Assembly (NCBI RefSeq): GCF_900111295.1
Contig: NZ_FOGT01000023.1
Span: 1 to 55,881, forward strand
Direction: 5' to 3'
Length of the DNA: 55,881 nt
Source of the DNA: Salipaludibacillus aurantiacus
Lineage (GTDB): Bacteria > Bacillota > Bacilli > Bacillales > Salisediminibacteriaceae
Both the position numbers and the translations under genes were made by a program. The notes beneath the pieces are model-generated. The model ran no database searches. It was not told the DNA's origin and was given only the letters and a program-made list of their open reading frames with translations. Shown piece after piece: positions 45,730 to 53,821 of the stretch; the first letter of the stretch is position 1; each line of letters begins with the position of its first letter.

Positions 45730-47469
45730 ATGGAGTTATTTGTTATTATGCTGGAACGGTTAGGTATTATAGTGATGGTCGCCTTCTTAATGACAAGAAT
45801 TCCCTTTTTCCGTCACCTTATAGAACGACACCAGGTGACGCTGGCTCAACGTATTAGTATCACTCTTATGTTTGGCTTTTTTGGGATCATAGGAACATAC
45901 ACAGGAGTAGTAGTCTCTCCTGGGGAAGCCAGTTATGTGATGTGGGTATCGGAATTAGCTCAGGAAGAAGCTATAGCCAACTCCCGAGTTCTCGGAATCG
46001 TTGTCGCCGGTCTGTTAGGTGGCTGGAGAGTGGGGGTTGGAGCAGGGTTAATTGCAGGAGGGCATCGTTTCCTGCTTGGAGGATTTACAGGGTTTGCCTG
46101 CGGTATTTCCGCAGTCATTGCTGGTGTAATAGCTGGTATAGCTCACCGCTATATGAAAAAAGGGTCCAGCCTTTCTTTACCGCTTACTTTTTTTGTCGGC
46201 GTTTTAAGTGAAACGATTCAGATGACTATTATTCTTTTAGTTGCCAGGCCCTTTGACCAAGCTCTTGCTCTCGTCGAACTTATCGGTTTGCCTATGATTC
46301 TTGCGAATGGGGTAGGCGCTGCTGTTTTTGTATTAATTATACGCAGTGTCATTAAAGAAGAAGAAAAGATGGCGGCAGTCCAATCCGGCCGCGCTTTAAA
46401 TATTGCTGATAAAACGATGATTCATATGAGAAAGGGTTTAACGCCTGAATCGGCCAAACAAACATGTGAAATACTTCTTCAGGAAGTTAATGCTTCAGCA
46501 GTTTCTATGACCAATCGCTCAACTATATTGAGTTACCGCGGAAAAGGAGCAGATTATTATGAAGAGGGCGAAGATATTAAAACGGAAGCGACTAAAAAAG
46601 TCCTGGAAAACGGAAATATATTCCAGGGTAACCGACAGGAAATTGATCAGCATCAAAACCTTCCTTCCGATATTAAAGCAGCTTTGATTGTTCCTTTAAA
46701 ACAAAAAGAAGTCATTGCAGGAACGTTAAAATTTTATTTTCATTCTGAAAAAGAAATTACCGTATTAGAAAGAGAATTAATTCAGGGGCTGGCGACCATG
46801 TTGAGTCATCAGCTTGAACTGGCGAAAGTTGAGGAGTTAGAAAAAATTGCGAGAGAAACTGAAATCAAAGCTTTACAGGCACAAGTCAGTCCTCATTTTC
46901 TTTTTAACACTCTTAACATCATTGTTTCTATGATCAGGACTCACCCGGAAAGAGCAAGGAAACTGCTCCTTTCACTATCAAGTTTCTTTCGGCAGAATTT
47001 GGCCGGTACGCATAAATCCTGGTCCTCCTTAAATGAAGAACTGAAACATATTAAATCTTATTTAGAAATTCAAAAAGCGAGGTTTTCCAGTGCCCTCGAA
47101 GTAAAATGGGAAGTAAATAACGATCTTCTCCATAATCAAGTTCCCACTATGACTCTTCAGCCATTAGTTGAAAACGCGATTAATCATGGAAAGATTTCCA
47201 GTGATCATTCTTTGACAGTTACTATTAGTATTGAAGAAAGGAATGGACATGTGCTGGTTTCCATAAGCGACAATGGCAGAGGAATAGACAGCGAAAAATT
47301 AGCCTATTTAACTAAACGGCCAATGGAATCTGAAAAAGGGTCAGGCATAGGATTATACAATGTTCATAACCGATTATCTAATATGGTTTCACCTGATTCA
47401 GCATTGAAAATTGTTAGTGAACCTTCCATAGGTACAACTATCTCATTTCAACTTGAAAGGAGATTTTAA
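45730..47469 (+). CDS. LytS-type sensor histidine kinase (5TM-LYT)
   Basis: 579 residues from ATG 45730 (GGGGGAT upstream; ATG 45718 overlaps it). Six or so membrane segments form the 5TMR-LYT sensor (about 1-195), with RHLIERHQVTLAQRI and GLLGGWRVGVGAGLIAGGHR; then a GAF-like domain (about 215-355) and a histidine kinase of the LytS/YehU class, with the phosphoacceptor in QVSPHFLFNTLN and an HATPase part with ENAINHG and DNGRGI, GSGIGLYNV. In E. coli BtsS and B. subtilis LytS this class senses extracellular pyruvate. It pairs with the response regulator one base downstream and the CstA-type transporter beyond. Confidence 0.92.
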   Translation: MELFVIMLERLGIIVMVAFLMTRIPFFRHLIERHQVTLAQRISITLMFGFFGIIGTYTGVVVSPGEASYVMWVSELAQEEAIANSRVLGIVVAGLLGGWRVGVGAGLIAGGHRFLLGGFTGFACGISAVIAGVIAGIAHRYMKKGSSLSLPLTFFVGVLSETIQMTIILLVARPFDQALALVELIGLPMILANGVGAAVFVLIIRSVIKEEEKMAAVQSGRALNIADKTMIHMRKGLTPESAKQTCEILLQEVNASAVSMTNRSTILSYRGKGADYYEEGEDIKTEATKKVLENGNIFQGNRQEIDQHQNLPSDIKAALIVPLKQKEVIAGTLKFYFHSEKEITVLERELIQGLATMLSHQLELAKVEELEKIARETEIKALQAQVSPHFLFNTLNIIVSMIRTHPERARKLLLSLSSFFRQNLAGTHKSWSSLNEELKHIKSYLEIQKARFSSALEVKWEVNNDLLHNQVPTMTLQPLVENAINHGKISSDHSLTVTISIEERNGHVLVSISDNGRGIDSEKLAYLTKRPMESEKGSGIGLYNVHNRLSNMVSPDSALKIVSEPSIGTTISFQLERRF

Positions 47470-47470
47470 T

Positions 47471-48214
47471 ATGACCAGACAAACTATCCGCACGTTATTA
47501 ATTGATGATGAACCTTTCAGCAGGGATGAGCTAAAGCATTTACTTTCCTCTTATTCTGAAATCGATGTGGAAGGAGAAGCTCAGTCTGCCCAAGAAGCCC
47601 TGGAAAAGATTATAGAATTGGAGCCTGATGTCATCTTTTTGGATATTGAAATGGGAGATAAAAACGGCATAGAACTAGCTTCTACTGTTCAAAAGCTAAA
47701 AAAGGTGCCTTTAATTGTATTTGCCACCGCTTACCCCGATTATGCGGTGAAAGCCTTCAGAGTTCAGGCTATGGATTACGTTTTAAAACCTTTTGATGAA
47801 GAACAGATACACGAGACAGTCATTAGGTTACGGGACGCCCTGAATAACGCGCCTTCCCCTTCACTGGGAGGGGCAAGTGAGGAATTCGGCAAACTGGCAG
47901 TTCAGCAGGAGGAATCGATTTATTATCTGGCGCCTCGGGAAATTGAATATATTTACAGGGAAGGCGGAGTGACCAAAGTCTCCAGTCAACAATGTGAGTA
48001 TGTCATACGCTATCCATTAAGAGAAATTGAAGATAAGCTGCAGGATTACTCTTTTTTCAGAACCCATAAAGGGTTTATCGTTAATTTAAATCACGTGGAA
48101 GAGATGAGACCCTGGTTTAACGGGGCGTATCAATTAAAACTTAATAATGTAACCGAACTGATTCCTGTCAGCAGAAATTATGTCAAACAGCTGCGCGCGC
48201 GTCTTGAACTGTAA
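47471..48214 (+). CDS. LytTR-family response regulator
   Basis: 247 residues from ATG 47471 (AAAGGAG upstream). Receiver domain with IDDEPFSRDEL and the phosphorylated Asp in VIFLDIEMGDKNG (about residue 54), KPFDEEQIHE, and a C-terminal LytTR DNA-binding domain (about 140-247) with YLAPREIEYIYREGG and FFRTHKGFIVNLNHVEEM. It is phosphorylated by the LytS protein and is expected to activate the adjacent transporter gene, as BtsR does for btsT and B. subtilis LytT for pftAB. Confidence 0.93.
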   Translation: MTRQTIRTLLIDDEPFSRDELKHLLSSYSEIDVEGEAQSAQEALEKIIELEPDVIFLDIEMGDKNGIELASTVQKLKKVPLIVFATAYPDYAVKAFRVQAMDYVLKPFDEEQIHETVIRLRDALNNAPSPSLGGASEEFGKLAVQQEESIYYLAPREIEYIYREGGVTKVSSQQCEYVIRYPLREIEDKLQDYSFFRTHKGFIVNLNHVEEMRPWFNGAYQLKLNNVTELIPVSRNYVKQLRARLEL

Positions 48215-48261
48215 CTGCTGATTAACATCTTACAACGCTTTTTCGACACTTTATTCATCAT

Positions 48262-48314
48262 TTTAAACATTATAACCGTCATAATACCTTTAAACGATCA
48301 TTTCACTTTATAAT
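48262..48314 (+). promoter_or_regulatory. Candidate LytTR-dependent promoter of the CstA gene
   Basis: TATAAT at 48309..48314 lacks a recognisable -35 box. Upstream, TTTAAAC occurs twice (48262 and 48289), and the repeats lie where an activator would replace the -35 contact. LytTR proteins bind pairs of direct repeats; the exact motif here is not established. Confidence 0.4.
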
Positions 48315-48361
48315 AAAATCAGCTTATGAAAGCCCATACATTTTAAAGTGAGGTGGATGAC

Positions 48362-49804
48362 GTGATTACTTTTTTACTTGCAATAGCAATTTTAATTGTC
48401 GGTTATTTTACTTACGGAAAGTTTGTTGAAAAAGTATTTGGTGTCAAAAATGAGCGCATGACTCCCGCGATGAGCCAGGGAGACGGTGTTGATTACGTTC
48501 CGATGGGAACTAAACGAAACTCATTGATTCAGCTATTAAACATTGCAGGCGTCGGCCCTATATTCGGGCCGATTATGGGGGCTCTTTACGGTCCCGTTGC
48601 TTTCCTTTGGATTGTATTCGGGGCCATCTTTGCAGGAGCGGTGCATGATTATTTAACGGGAATGATTTCTATCAGGAACCGCGGAGCGCATTTACCTGAG
48701 CTTGCAGGAAAATTCCTGGGTAAAGTAATGAAACATGTCGTAAACGGGTTTTCGGTATTGCTGCTGCTTTTGGTCGGCACTGTGTTCGTTACTGCACCGG
48801 CGGCTTTGATCCATAACATGGTTCCAGGCTGGGTAACCTTAGGAATGATCATTGGTTTAATATTCCTGTATTATATTGTTGCAACAATGCTTCCTATTGA
48901 TAAAATCATTGGCAGAGTTTATCCGTTATTTGGAGGACTTTTACTTATTAGTGCGTTGGGGATTGGGGGAAGTCTCGTGCTTACAGGCGCTCCAATTCCA
49001 GAAATGACTTTGACTAACATGCATCCTGAAGGATTAATGATTTTTCCGTTATTATTCTTAACTATTTCGTGCGGTGCTTTATCAGGTTTTCATGCGACAC
49101 AATCACCTATTATCTCACGGACAACCCAGAGAGAAAAAGACGGGCGCAAAATCTTTTACGGCATGATGATCACAGAAGCCGTGATTGCTATGATCTGGGC
49201 AGCGGCGGCAATGAGCTTATTTTACGGGACAGATTTAAGTGCGCTCATTAATGAAGGCGGGCCTGCTGCTGTAGTAAGTGAAGTATCCCTGATGATGCTT
49301 GGGGGCATTGGCGGGACTCTCGCTGTTCTTGGTGTCATCGTCCTCCCTATTACGTCAGGAGACACGGCATTCAGAAGTGCAAGAATGATTATAGCCGACT
49401 ATTTTAAAATAAAGCAGATTAAAATTAAAAACAGACTTCTAATCGCTTTACCTTTATTCTTTATGTCTTTGGCACTTACTCAAATTGATTTTACATTATT
49501 ATGGCGTTATTTCTCATGGGCCAATCAGTCTACAGCAATGATTGCTCTGTGGGTAGGAGCGATGTATTTAGGTATCCAAGGGAAGAATCACTGGATTTCC
49601 AGTGTGCCAGCTGCTTTTATGACGATGGTCACTTTTACTTACATCTTAAATGCACAAATTGGATTCGGATTATCTATGCCTCTCTCTTATGCTTTGGCTG
49701 CACCAGCAACTGCGGTGGTCATCTTATTGTTCGCTAAAAAGCTGAATAAAGAACGTTCATTAAACGTCATCGAAGCGGATGCACGTCCTGAAAAAGCAGC
49801 TTAA
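48362..49804 (+). CDS. CstA-family carbon starvation/pyruvate transporter
   Basis: 480 residues from GTG 48362 (GAGGTGG upstream; GTG 48353 is the alternative, three residues longer). About 12 membrane helices. Family hallmarks: KNERMTPAMSQGDGVDYVP, NIAGVGPIFGPIMGALYGP, and SCGALSGFHATQSPIISR. CstA and BtsT import pyruvate, and CstA also peptides, on carbon shortage. It is shorter than E. coli CstA (about 700), like the Bacillus form. The LytS/LytT genes just upstream and an activator-type promoter argue for pyruvate-responsive induction (inference from the E. coli BtsSR system). A terminator follows. Confidence 0.92.
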   Translation: MITFLLAIAILIVGYFTYGKFVEKVFGVKNERMTPAMSQGDGVDYVPMGTKRNSLIQLLNIAGVGPIFGPIMGALYGPVAFLWIVFGAIFAGAVHDYLTGMISIRNRGAHLPELAGKFLGKVMKHVVNGFSVLLLLLVGTVFVTAPAALIHNMVPGWVTLGMIIGLIFLYYIVATMLPIDKIIGRVYPLFGGLLLISALGIGGSLVLTGAPIPEMTLTNMHPEGLMIFPLLFLTISCGALSGFHATQSPIISRTTQREKDGRKIFYGMMITEAVIAMIWAAAAMSLFYGTDLSALINEGGPAAVVSEVSLMMLGGIGGTLAVLGVIVLPITSGDTAFRSARMIIADYFKIKQIKIKNRLLIALPLFFMSLALTQIDFTLLWRYFSWANQSTAMIALWVGAMYLGIQGKNHWISSVPAAFMTMVTFTYILNAQIGFGLSMPLSYALAAPATAVVILLFAKKLNKERSLNVIEADARPEKAA

Positions 49805-49851
49805 ACTAGCGGCTAGAACAACGCTTTCAGTTTTGTTTCTTATAAAGAATT

Positions 49852-49885
49852 GCCGGTTCTCAGTTATTTGAGAACCGGCTTTTTT
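49852..49885 (+). terminator. Terminator of the CstA gene
   Basis: GCCGGTTCTCA (49852..49862) pairs with TGAGAACCGGC (49869..49879), followed by TTTTTT. Confidence 0.9.
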
Positions 49886-49921
49886 CATTAATTCCGGTCT
49901 CTGTCTGTTAAAGGTAAGTCG

Positions 49922-50269
49922 TTAATTTCCAATGGAGTTTGGTCTTTCAAAATACAAGTGGTGGTGAGTTTGGCATCCCGGGTTAAATGATTTATTGCAT
50001 GCAGGACAGTGAGTCGAAGACTGCATATACTGCTCGATTGTAAGCTCAGTACCGCATGCGCCGCAAAGAACAGCTTTTTGCCAGAATTCTTCTGCAGGCC
50101 ACCTTTCTACAGAGTGGCCTGCTGTTTCATGATGGCAATGGATACACGGGTAATACGTGCCGCAGCACTTAAATTTTATAGCGATTCTATCGCGCTCGGA
50201 ATGGTAATGGGAACAGCGGGTTTCCGCGTCTACAACTTTTCCCTTCACAATGACATCGTGGATTTTCAT
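49922..50269 (-). CDS. CHY zinc-finger protein
   Basis: 115 residues with the zf-CHY metal-binding pattern: RCSHYHSERD, FKCCGTYYPCIHCH, GHSVERWP, LCGACGTEL and CPACNKSFNPGCQTHH. The Cys/His set is complete for about three zinc ions. Function of free-standing bacterial CHY proteins is unknown; in eukaryotes the domain occurs in ubiquitin ligases. AGGAGG precedes the ATG. No operon partners. The trimmed C-terminus (HHHLYFERP) is family-like. Confidence 0.9.
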   Translation of the reverse strand: MKIHDVIVKGKVVDAETRCSHYHSERDRIAIKFKCCGTYYPCIHCHHETAGHSVERWPAEEFWQKAVLCGACGTELTIEQYMQSSTHCPACNKSFNPGCQTHHHLYFERPNSIGN

Positions 50270-50300
50270 AATAAGCCTCCTCTATAAGGTTTAAAAATAT

Positions 50301-50345
50301 GGCCATGCTGGGGGTCGGCCATGCTGGGGGTCAGTCCCCCCATTT
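50301..50345. repeat. REP-like palindrome copy 3 with a 16-bp tandem duplication
   Basis: GGCCATGCTGGGGGTC occurs twice in perfect tandem (50301..50316, 50317..50332). The second copy continues into AGTCCCCCCATTT, completing a GGGGGTC-A-GTCCCCCC unit of the family. Confidence 0.75.
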
Positions 50346-50443
50346 ATTGGGAATTACTCACTTGAGGTCGTTTACTTGATAATTGCGAGCAGGATGGTAT
50401 ACTTTTTTAAATCTACATTAATCATACTGGAGGGTTCTACACC

Positions 50444-50959
50444 ATGAAAGCAAAACCTTGTAAAGATTCCAGGGTTATAAAAACGGGACGAGTGTTCCCT
50501 CAGGATACAAATAACCATGATACCCTTTTTGGCGGGAAACTGATGAGGGACATTGATGATGTGGCCTCAATTTCTGCTGCAAGGCATTGCAGGAGGGAGT
50601 GTGTCACAGCTTCTACTGATTCAGTGGACTTTCTGCACCCTATCCGTCAGACTGATTCAGTGTGCCTTGAATCGCATGTCACCTGGACAGGTAAAAGTTC
50701 AATGGAAGTCTTCGTTAAAGTGATCGCAGAGGACCTGCTGACCGCAGACCGCCGTGTAGCCGCTACAAGCTTTCTCACGTTTGTTGCATTGGATGAGGAA
50801 GGCAAACCAGCTGGTGTACCGGACGTTATACCTGAAACAGAAGAAGAAAAATACCTGCACGACACGGCTCCTGAACGGGCTAGAGTAAGAAAAGAAGGCA
50901 GAAAAGAAAGTAAAAAACTAGCACAAATCCTGTCAGAGTTAAAGCCTTGGGACGACTGA
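50444..50959 (+). CDS. Acyl-CoA thioesterase, hotdog fold (YkhA/YciA type)
   Basis: 171 residues. The hotdog motif NHDTLFGGKLMRDIDDVASISAARH carries the catalytic-region Asp, and VDFLHPIRQTDSVCLESHVTW follows; the C-terminal about 45 residues are charged. Members hydrolyse acyl-CoA to free acid and CoA in the cytoplasm and are usually hexameric. TGGAGGG precedes the ATG. Flanked by REP-like repeats on both sides; monocistronic. Confidence 0.9.
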   Translation: MKAKPCKDSRVIKTGRVFPQDTNNHDTLFGGKLMRDIDDVASISAARHCRRECVTASTDSVDFLHPIRQTDSVCLESHVTWTGKSSMEVFVKVIAEDLLTADRRVAATSFLTFVALDEEGKPAGVPDVIPETEEEKYLHDTAPERARVRKEGRKESKKLAQILSELKPWDD

Positions 50960-50976
50960 CCATGAAAAGGGAATTA

Positions 50977-50995
50977 ATGGGGGGGCAGACCCTCC
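50977..50995. repeat. REP-like palindrome copy 4 (imperfect)
   Basis: TGGGGGGGCAGACCCTCCA, followed by the GGAATTTACA flank seen at other copies. It lies 17 bases after the thioesterase stop codon. Confidence 0.7.
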
Positions 50996-51017
50996 AGGAA
51001 TTTACATATTAAGTTTT

Positions 51018-51161
51018 TTAATTTAACCTGACAGTCAGGTACCCAATAATAAAGCCTGTAAAAATTACTATTATAATCAGGCTAATGACATACTGTAATA
51101 ATTTAGACCCGGATTTGCCGTTTCTTCCTTTCCCTGTTCTTTTCGGAGTACGATCACTCAC
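51018..51161 (-). CDS. 47-residue single-pass membrane protein
   Basis: GTG start at 51161 with AAAAGGAGTG seven bases upstream. The product has a basic N-terminus (MSDRTPKRTGKGRNGK), then one hydrophobic helix (about residues 21-45) ending in TVRLN. The start region GGAGTGTNACANGTGAGTGAT is nearly the same as that of the small gene at 51308..51568, suggesting the two are related or share regulation. No family recognised. The strong ribosome site and clean TM design support a real gene. Confidence 0.65.
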   Translation of the reverse strand: MSDRTPKRTGKGRNGKSGSKLLQYVISLIIIVIFTGFIIGYLTVRLN

Positions 51162-51206
51162 TTGTGACACTCCTTTTGTAATATTAGTATAGAAGAAGGA
51201 AATAAA

Positions 51207-51226
51207 TTGGGGGACAGACCTCCCAG
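51207..51226. repeat. REP-like palindrome copy 5 (imperfect)
   Basis: TTGGGGGACAGACCTCCCAG, followed by TAATTTACA. It lies between the two small membrane protein genes. Confidence 0.7.
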
Positions 51227-51236
51227 TAATTTACAA

Positions 51237-51280
51237 ATAAAACCGTGCGGCTTTTACTTTGCCCGCACGGTTGTTTTAAT
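51237..51280 (-). terminator. Terminator of the 86-residue membrane protein gene
   Basis: AACCGTGCGG pairs with CCGCACGGTT across a 12-base loop; on the minus strand TTTTATTT follows. Confidence 0.8.
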
Positions 51281-51307
51281 AATCAGTTAGAAGACGGTCT
51301 TCTTTAG

Positions 51308-51568
51308 TTATCCGTCGTCTCCATCGCCGTCTAATTCATCCACAAAATCTTCGTTAATTTCTATATTTATGGAATCCTCGCCATTATCCCCATTGCCGTT
51401 TCCTCCACCGGCACCGTCATCGCCGCCTGGAAGCATAGGTAGAAGGTAGTTGACTATAAAAAACAAAATAATAATTGTAATGATCGTTATAAAAGCATAC
51501 TTAATAAATGTTGCGCCAACTTTGCCCGGCTCTTCTTTTTTTTCGACGCGCTTATAGTCATCACTCAC
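51308..51568 (-). CDS. 86-residue single-pass membrane protein with acidic Gly/Asn-rich tail
   Basis: GTG at 51568 (MSDDYKRVEKK) has AAAGGAG eight bases upstream; the GTG at 51577 overlaps that site. A charged N-terminus (about 25 residues) is followed by a TM helix (about 25-45, ending LLPMLPGG) and a tail of Gly, Asn, Asp and Glu (NGNGDNGEDS, DGDGDDG). The tail probably faces outwards, typical of halophile surface proteins. No family or function recognised. It shares its translation start context with the neighbouring 47-residue gene. Confidence 0.75.
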   Translation of the reverse strand: MSDDYKRVEKKEEPGKVGATFIKYAFITIITIIILFFIVNYLLPMLPGGDDGAGGGNGNGDNGEDSINIEINEDFVDELDGDGDDG

Positions 51569-51653
51569 ATGTAACACTCCTTTATCATTCTCTTAGTGTG
51601 AGTGATACCCTATCAGGCAAGACTGAAACATACCAGGCTTTAATGTAAAAAAA

Positions 51654-51672
51654 TGGGGGGACAGACCCCCCA
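51654..51672. repeat. REP-like palindrome copy 6 (near-perfect)
   Basis: TGGGGGGACAGACCCCCCA, preceded by TGTAAAAAAA and followed by CTTATTTCCAT. It lies 11 bases beyond the SDR gene's stop codon. Confidence 0.8.
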
Positions 51673-51682
51673 CTTATTTCCA

Positions 51683-52423
51683 TTAAATGACGACGCCGCC
51701 GTCGACGGAGAGGACCTCCCCTGTGATAAAGCGGGCTTCGTCTGATGCGAGGAACAGATAAGCGTTCGCGATGTCCTCTGGTTTGCCCAGATCTTTCAGC
51801 ACGGATTTGTCTTTCATCATATCGAGAACTTTATCCGGCATTTTTTCTGTCATTGGAGTCAGCACAAATCCTGGTGCTACAGCGTTGACACGGACATTAA
51901 AGCGGCCAAGTTCTTTAGCCCACGTTTTTGTCATGCCATTCACACCCCATTTAGTGGCGGCATAGTTTGTCTGTCCGAAGTTTCCATACGTGCCGACTAC
52001 GGAAGATGCATTTAAAATGACGCCGCCGTTCTGCTCTTTCATTACAGCTGCAGCTGCCTGGGAAATATTGAATACACCTTTTAAGTTAACATCTATTACT
52101 CGGTCCCACTGGTCTTCTTCCATTTTTAACAACTGGGCATCAGCAGTAATTCCTGCATTATTAACGACGATATCTACACTGCCGTAAATTTCTTTTGAAT
52201 AGTCAATAAGTGATTTTACCGCTTCCCGGTCTGTGACGTTTACAGATTGAGAGACCGCTTTTCCTCCGTCAGCCTCAATTTCCTGAACAACCTGGTTAAT
52301 ATCCTCTTCATTTAAGTCAGCTACTACAACATTCGCTCCTTCTTTTGCAAACGTTAATGCTGTCGATTTCCCGATTCCTCGTCCTGCTCCTGTCACGATA
52401 GCTGTTTTCCCTTGTAATCTCAT
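51683..52423 (-). CDS. Short-chain dehydrogenase, FabG-like (3-oxoacyl or 3-hydroxybutyrate type)
   Basis: 246 residues, classical SDR. Cofactor motif VTGAGRGIGKS (residues 10-20), NNAG (about 89-92), catalytic Ser in LNASSVVG and the YAATK (YxxxK) pair (about 154-158), closing FITGEVLSVDGG. D37-type acidic residue in VVVADLNEED suggests NAD(H) preference. Sequence is closest in feel to FabG-like 3-oxoacyl reductases, but the operon with a GntP permease and CoA transferase resembles B. subtilis scoAB-yxjC-yxjF, where the SDR is 3-hydroxybutyrate dehydrogenase. AGGTTG and GGGAGAGG precede the ATG. Confidence 0.88.
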   Translation of the reverse strand: MRLQGKTAIVTGAGRGIGKSTALTFAKEGANVVVADLNEEDINQVVQEIEADGGKAVSQSVNVTDREAVKSLIDYSKEIYGSVDIVVNNAGITADAQLLKMEEDQWDRVIDVNLKGVFNISQAAAAVMKEQNGGVILNASSVVGTYGNFGQTNYAATKWGVNGMTKTWAKELGRFNVRVNAVAPGFVLTPMTEKMPDKVLDMMKDKSVLKDLGKPEDIANAYLFLASDEARFITGEVLSVDGGVVI

Positions 52424-52494
52424 GAGTTCAACCTCTCCCTTTTTTCTTATAAGAATGTTTGTTAGTTACCCTTGAAACTATTACTCTCTATTTT

Positions 52495-53784
52495 TTACAG
52501 CAGACCAATCATAGAAACCAGAATGGCCACGACAACTGATAAAACTGGAATGAGTGCGCCTACAACGAAAATATCTTTATAAGAATCTTTATGTGTCATT
52601 CCTGTAATAGCAAGCAATGTCAGGACGGCACCGTTGTGCGGCAGGACGTCCAGGCCGCCGGATGCAATGGAAGCAACTCTGTGAAACGCTTCCGGTGGAA
52701 TACCTGTATTCATGGCAATCTGATAGTACTGTTCCCCAAGCGCTTCTAGCGTAATTCCCATACCTCCGGAAGCTGAACCGGTCGCCCCGGCAAGCACGTT
52801 AATTGCTGCTGCCTGGGAAAAAAGCGGGTTTCCCGGAATGCCCATAACAAGTTCCGTTAACCTTTCAAACCCTGGAACTGCCCGTACGACAGAGCCGAAG
52901 CCTACCGCGGCACTTGTATTAATAATTGCTATTACAGATCCGCTGGCACCGCCGTTGATTGCTTTTGTAAAGCCTTTGAATTTAGAAATATTGAAAAGCA
53001 TAATAGAAACAATCCCGGTAAGTAAGGCGACTACAATATCCCAGTTCAACACATTTAATGTGAAGACGACGAGGACAAGCGGCAGGAAAGACAAGGCCAC
53101 ATGTGGAACTTTTCCGTTATCATCTTCCGTAGTAACTTTCTTGTCTTTCGGCTCGGTATACACTTCACCTGCAGCTGTAAGTTTCTTTTCTCGCCAGCGG
53201 AGATATAAGTACCCTCCAACTGCCATGACCACTGCCGCAGATAAACCCATTACAGGAGCAGCCATCGCATTGGTTCCATAATACTCAGTTGGAATCAGGT
53301 TTTGAATTTGCGGAGTACCGGGGATTGCTGTCATTGTAAAGGTAAAAGCCCCTAAGGCGACTGTCGGCGGGATAAGCCGGCGCGGGATATTAGCTTCCCT
53401 GAACAGAGCCAGCGCCAAAGGATAGACTGCAAACACAACAACAAACAAACTAACACCGCCGTAGGTTAAAACGGCCGCAGACACGATAACCCCTAAAATG
53501 GCCCGCTGAGTACCGATAATCTTCGTTAACCCCATGGCTACCGACTTTGCCATTCCAGTATCTTCCATTAGCTTCCCAAAGATTGCCCCTAGCATAAATA
53601 CCGGAAACCATGTTTTGGCGAACCCTACAAACCCTTCCATATACGTATTTGTATAGGCGTCAAGAAGATCAAGCCCGCCAGTCAGTGCGACAACCCCTGC
53701 TGCGATCGGTGCGACCCAAATAATTGACCATCCCATATAGGCCAGTACCATAATTAAAATTAATCCAAGTAAAATTCCTAACAA
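52495..53784 (-). CDS. GntP-family permease (YxjC-like)
   Basis: 429 residues, TTG start at 53784 with AAGGGGGAG seven bases upstream. About 12 membrane helices of the GntP/gluconate:H+ superfamily, with PVFMLGAIFGKLMEDTGMAKS and GATGSASGGMGITLEALG. Neighbouring CoA-transferase and dehydrogenase genes point to uptake of 3-hydroxybutyrate or a similar short-chain acid rather than gluconate (inference by analogy with B. subtilis yxjC). One operon with its two neighbours. Confidence 0.88.
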   Translation of the reverse strand: MLGILLGLILIMVLAYMGWSIIWVAPIAAGVVALTGGLDLLDAYTNTYMEGFVGFAKTWFPVFMLGAIFGKLMEDTGMAKSVAMGLTKIIGTQRAILGVIVSAAVLTYGGVSLFVVVFAVYPLALALFREANIPRRLIPPTVALGAFTFTMTAIPGTPQIQNLIPTEYYGTNAMAAPVMGLSAAVVMAVGGYLYLRWREKKLTAAGEVYTEPKDKKVTTEDDNGKVPHVALSFLPLVLVVFTLNVLNWDIVVALLTGIVSIMLFNISKFKGFTKAINGGASGSVIAIINTSAAVGFGSVVRAVPGFERLTELVMGIPGNPLFSQAAAINVLAGATGSASGGMGITLEALGEQYYQIAMNTGIPPEAFHRVASIASGGLDVLPHNGAVLTLLAITGMTHKDSYKDIFVVGALIPVLSVVVAILVSMIGLL

Positions 53785-53821
53785 TGGTTTCTCCCCCTTA
53801 GAAAAATCGTTTTAGTAATAA

